From CAZVAR01 sp964625225 (GTDB lineage: Bacteria > Pseudomonadota > Alphaproteobacteria > JAJUGE01): 23,023 nucleotides of DNA. The notes below the pieces were generated by a model, which made no database searches, was not told where the DNA came from, and saw nothing but the letters and a program-made list of their open reading frames with translations. The DNA lies in assembly GCA_964625225.1 (NCBI GenBank), contig CAZVAR010000050.1:1-23023 (forward strand). The letters are read 5' to 3'. The position numbers and the translations under genes are program-made. Positions 22,135 through 23,023 of the stretch are shown here, one piece after another; the stretch's first letter is position 1, and every line of letters starts with the position of its first letter.

Positions 22135-23023
22135 ATGGCGACAGGCTCGCCCACTGAGGCCGGGAGCTTGCGGGACGTCGACCGCGAGGTGGAGCGCGCG
22201 GAGGCGGCGGAGCTGGCCCGCTACCGCACCCTGCCTCCCCTGTGGGCGTCGCTGTTCGCCCTGTTCGTTGCCGGGTCCATTTTTCTTGCTGTAAACCAGC
22301 TATTTAACCTCGCCTTCTTCATCGATTACGTGATTATCGAGAGCCGCTATCTCTACCTGCTGGTGGCTCTGCTGCTTCCTCTCGTCTTCCTCGTCTTTCC
22401 GGCACACAAGCGCGCCCCCATGGACCGGGTGCCCTGGTACGATGCCGTGCTTGCGGCGCTGACCTTCGGCGCCGCGATGTATTTCGTCTGGAACGCCGAG
22501 CGCATCCTCGACGAAGCCTGGGAGTATGTGGCGCCGACCACCGCGATCTATGTCAGCCTGCTGCTCTGGGCACTGGTGATCGAGATCGGACGTCGCACCG
22601 GGGGCGTGGCGATCCTGATCATTACCCTCGTCATCTCGCTGTTCCCCACCTATGCGGACAAGGTACCGGAGGTCGTCTCCGGGGTCAGCCAGACCCTCGG
22701 CGACACGGCGGCCTTCCACATGATGAGCGTGGAGAGCCTGCTCGGAATCCCGATGTCGGCGTTCGGTACGCTGGTCTTCGGCTTCCTGATCTTCGGTGCG
22801 GCGCTGCAATACACCGGGGCCGGTGCCTTCTTCATCAATTTCGCCTTCGCGCTGCTCGGGACCGTCCGGGGCGGTCCGGCCAAGGTCGCCATTTTCGCCT
22901 CGGGCCTGATGGGCTCGATGAGCGGCAGCGTCGTCACCAACGTCATCACCACCGGCGCCATGTCGATCCCGGCGATGAAGCGGGTCGGATTCCGGCCGTC
23001 CTACGCCGGCGGCGTCGAGGCCT
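22135..23023 (+). CDS. TRAP transporter fused permease (DctQM type), N-terminal part; runs off window
   Basis: The first 296 codons of a large inner-membrane permease, with no stop before the window ends. After a charged N terminus, membrane segments are visible at about 36-56, 73-90, 103-119, 136-151, 157-171, 209-227 and 231-243. The segment around 257-286 (GLMGSMSGSVVTNVITTGAMSIPAMKRVGF) is the signature of fused TRAP permeases, in which small and large membrane subunits form one chain. These usually work with TAXI receptors and are driven by an ion gradient. ATG 22135 is preceded by AAGGAG with eight-base spacing. An in-frame ATG at 22105 would add ten residues but leaves that element inside the gene. 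The partner receptor could be the TAXI gene at 895 or one beyond the window. Confidence 0.9.
   Translation, partial: MATGSPTEAGSLRDVDREVERAEAAELARYRTLPPLWASLFALFVAGSIFLAVNQLFNLAFFIDYVIIESRYLYLLVALLLPLVFLVFPAHKRAPMDRVPWYDAVLAALTFGAAMYFVWNAERILDEAWEYVAPTTAIYVSLLLWALVIEIGRRTGGVAILIITLVISLFPTYADKVPEVVSGVSQTLGDTAAFHMMSVESLLGIPMSAFGTLVFGFLIFGAALQYTGAGAFFINFAFALLGTVRGGPAKVAIFASGLMGSMSGSVVTNVITTGAMSIPAMKRVGFRPSYAGGVEA

Noticed and set aside
22130..22294. Alternative ATG at 22130 in another frame, just before the TRAP permease start
   Set aside because: It opens a short Arg/Pro-rich frame ending at 22294, while the frame from 22135 encodes an unambiguous TRAP permease with better Shine-Dalgarno spacing.

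Overview
This window comes from a high-GC Gram-negative bacterium. It is most likely an alphaproteobacterium with a Rhodospirillales- or Rhizobiales-like gene set. The reasons are the EcfG-like sigma factors with GGAAC/CGTT promoters, a HisKA_2-type kinase, a FATGUY-like receiver, TAXI-type TRAP components, soxBDAG and an oxidoreductase-SelD fusion. Genes are densely packed. I see no tRNA, rRNA, CRISPR array, transposase or integrase, so it reads as chromosomal backbone.

Layout. Positions 1-249 are the 3' end of glnA, followed by a strong hairpin and a convergent PilZ gene. Positions 895-2088 encode a secreted TAXI solute-binding protein. Two tandem CBS-pair genes and a GNAT acetyltransferase follow on the minus strand (2170-3780). 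Positions 4268-11367 form a stress-signalling and envelope block: an ECF sigma factor, two single-domain response regulators, a DUF445 membrane protein, two lipoproteins, a second EcfG-like sigma factor that overlaps a histidine kinase tail to tail, and TerC. A 746-aa oxidoreductase-SelD fusion, a polysaccharide-deacetylase-fold protein and trehalose-phosphatase OtsB follow (11540-15618). Positions 15635-20885 hold the minus-strand operon soxB-soxD-soxA-soxG for heterotetrameric sarcosine oxidase. After a stretch of about 0.6 kb with no recognisable gene come a rhodanese and the 5' part of a fused TRAP permease. The permease has a structured leader and runs off the window.

The most interesting signal is a dispersed general-stress-response module. 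An exact EcfG-type promoter (GGAAC-N16-CGTT) precedes the FATGUY-like receiver gene. Close variants precede the second sigma gene and otsB. The neighbouring HisKA_2 kinase has an intact ATP-binding region, but Arg occupies the aligned phospho-acceptor position. The usual core regulators PhyR and NepR are not in the window. Secondary points are the 85-nt antisense overlap of the sigma and kinase genes, the two-hairpin leader of the TRAP permease, and TAXI/TRAP components lying about 20 kb apart.

All functional calls come from reading translated sequence and recalling family motifs. No database search was run.
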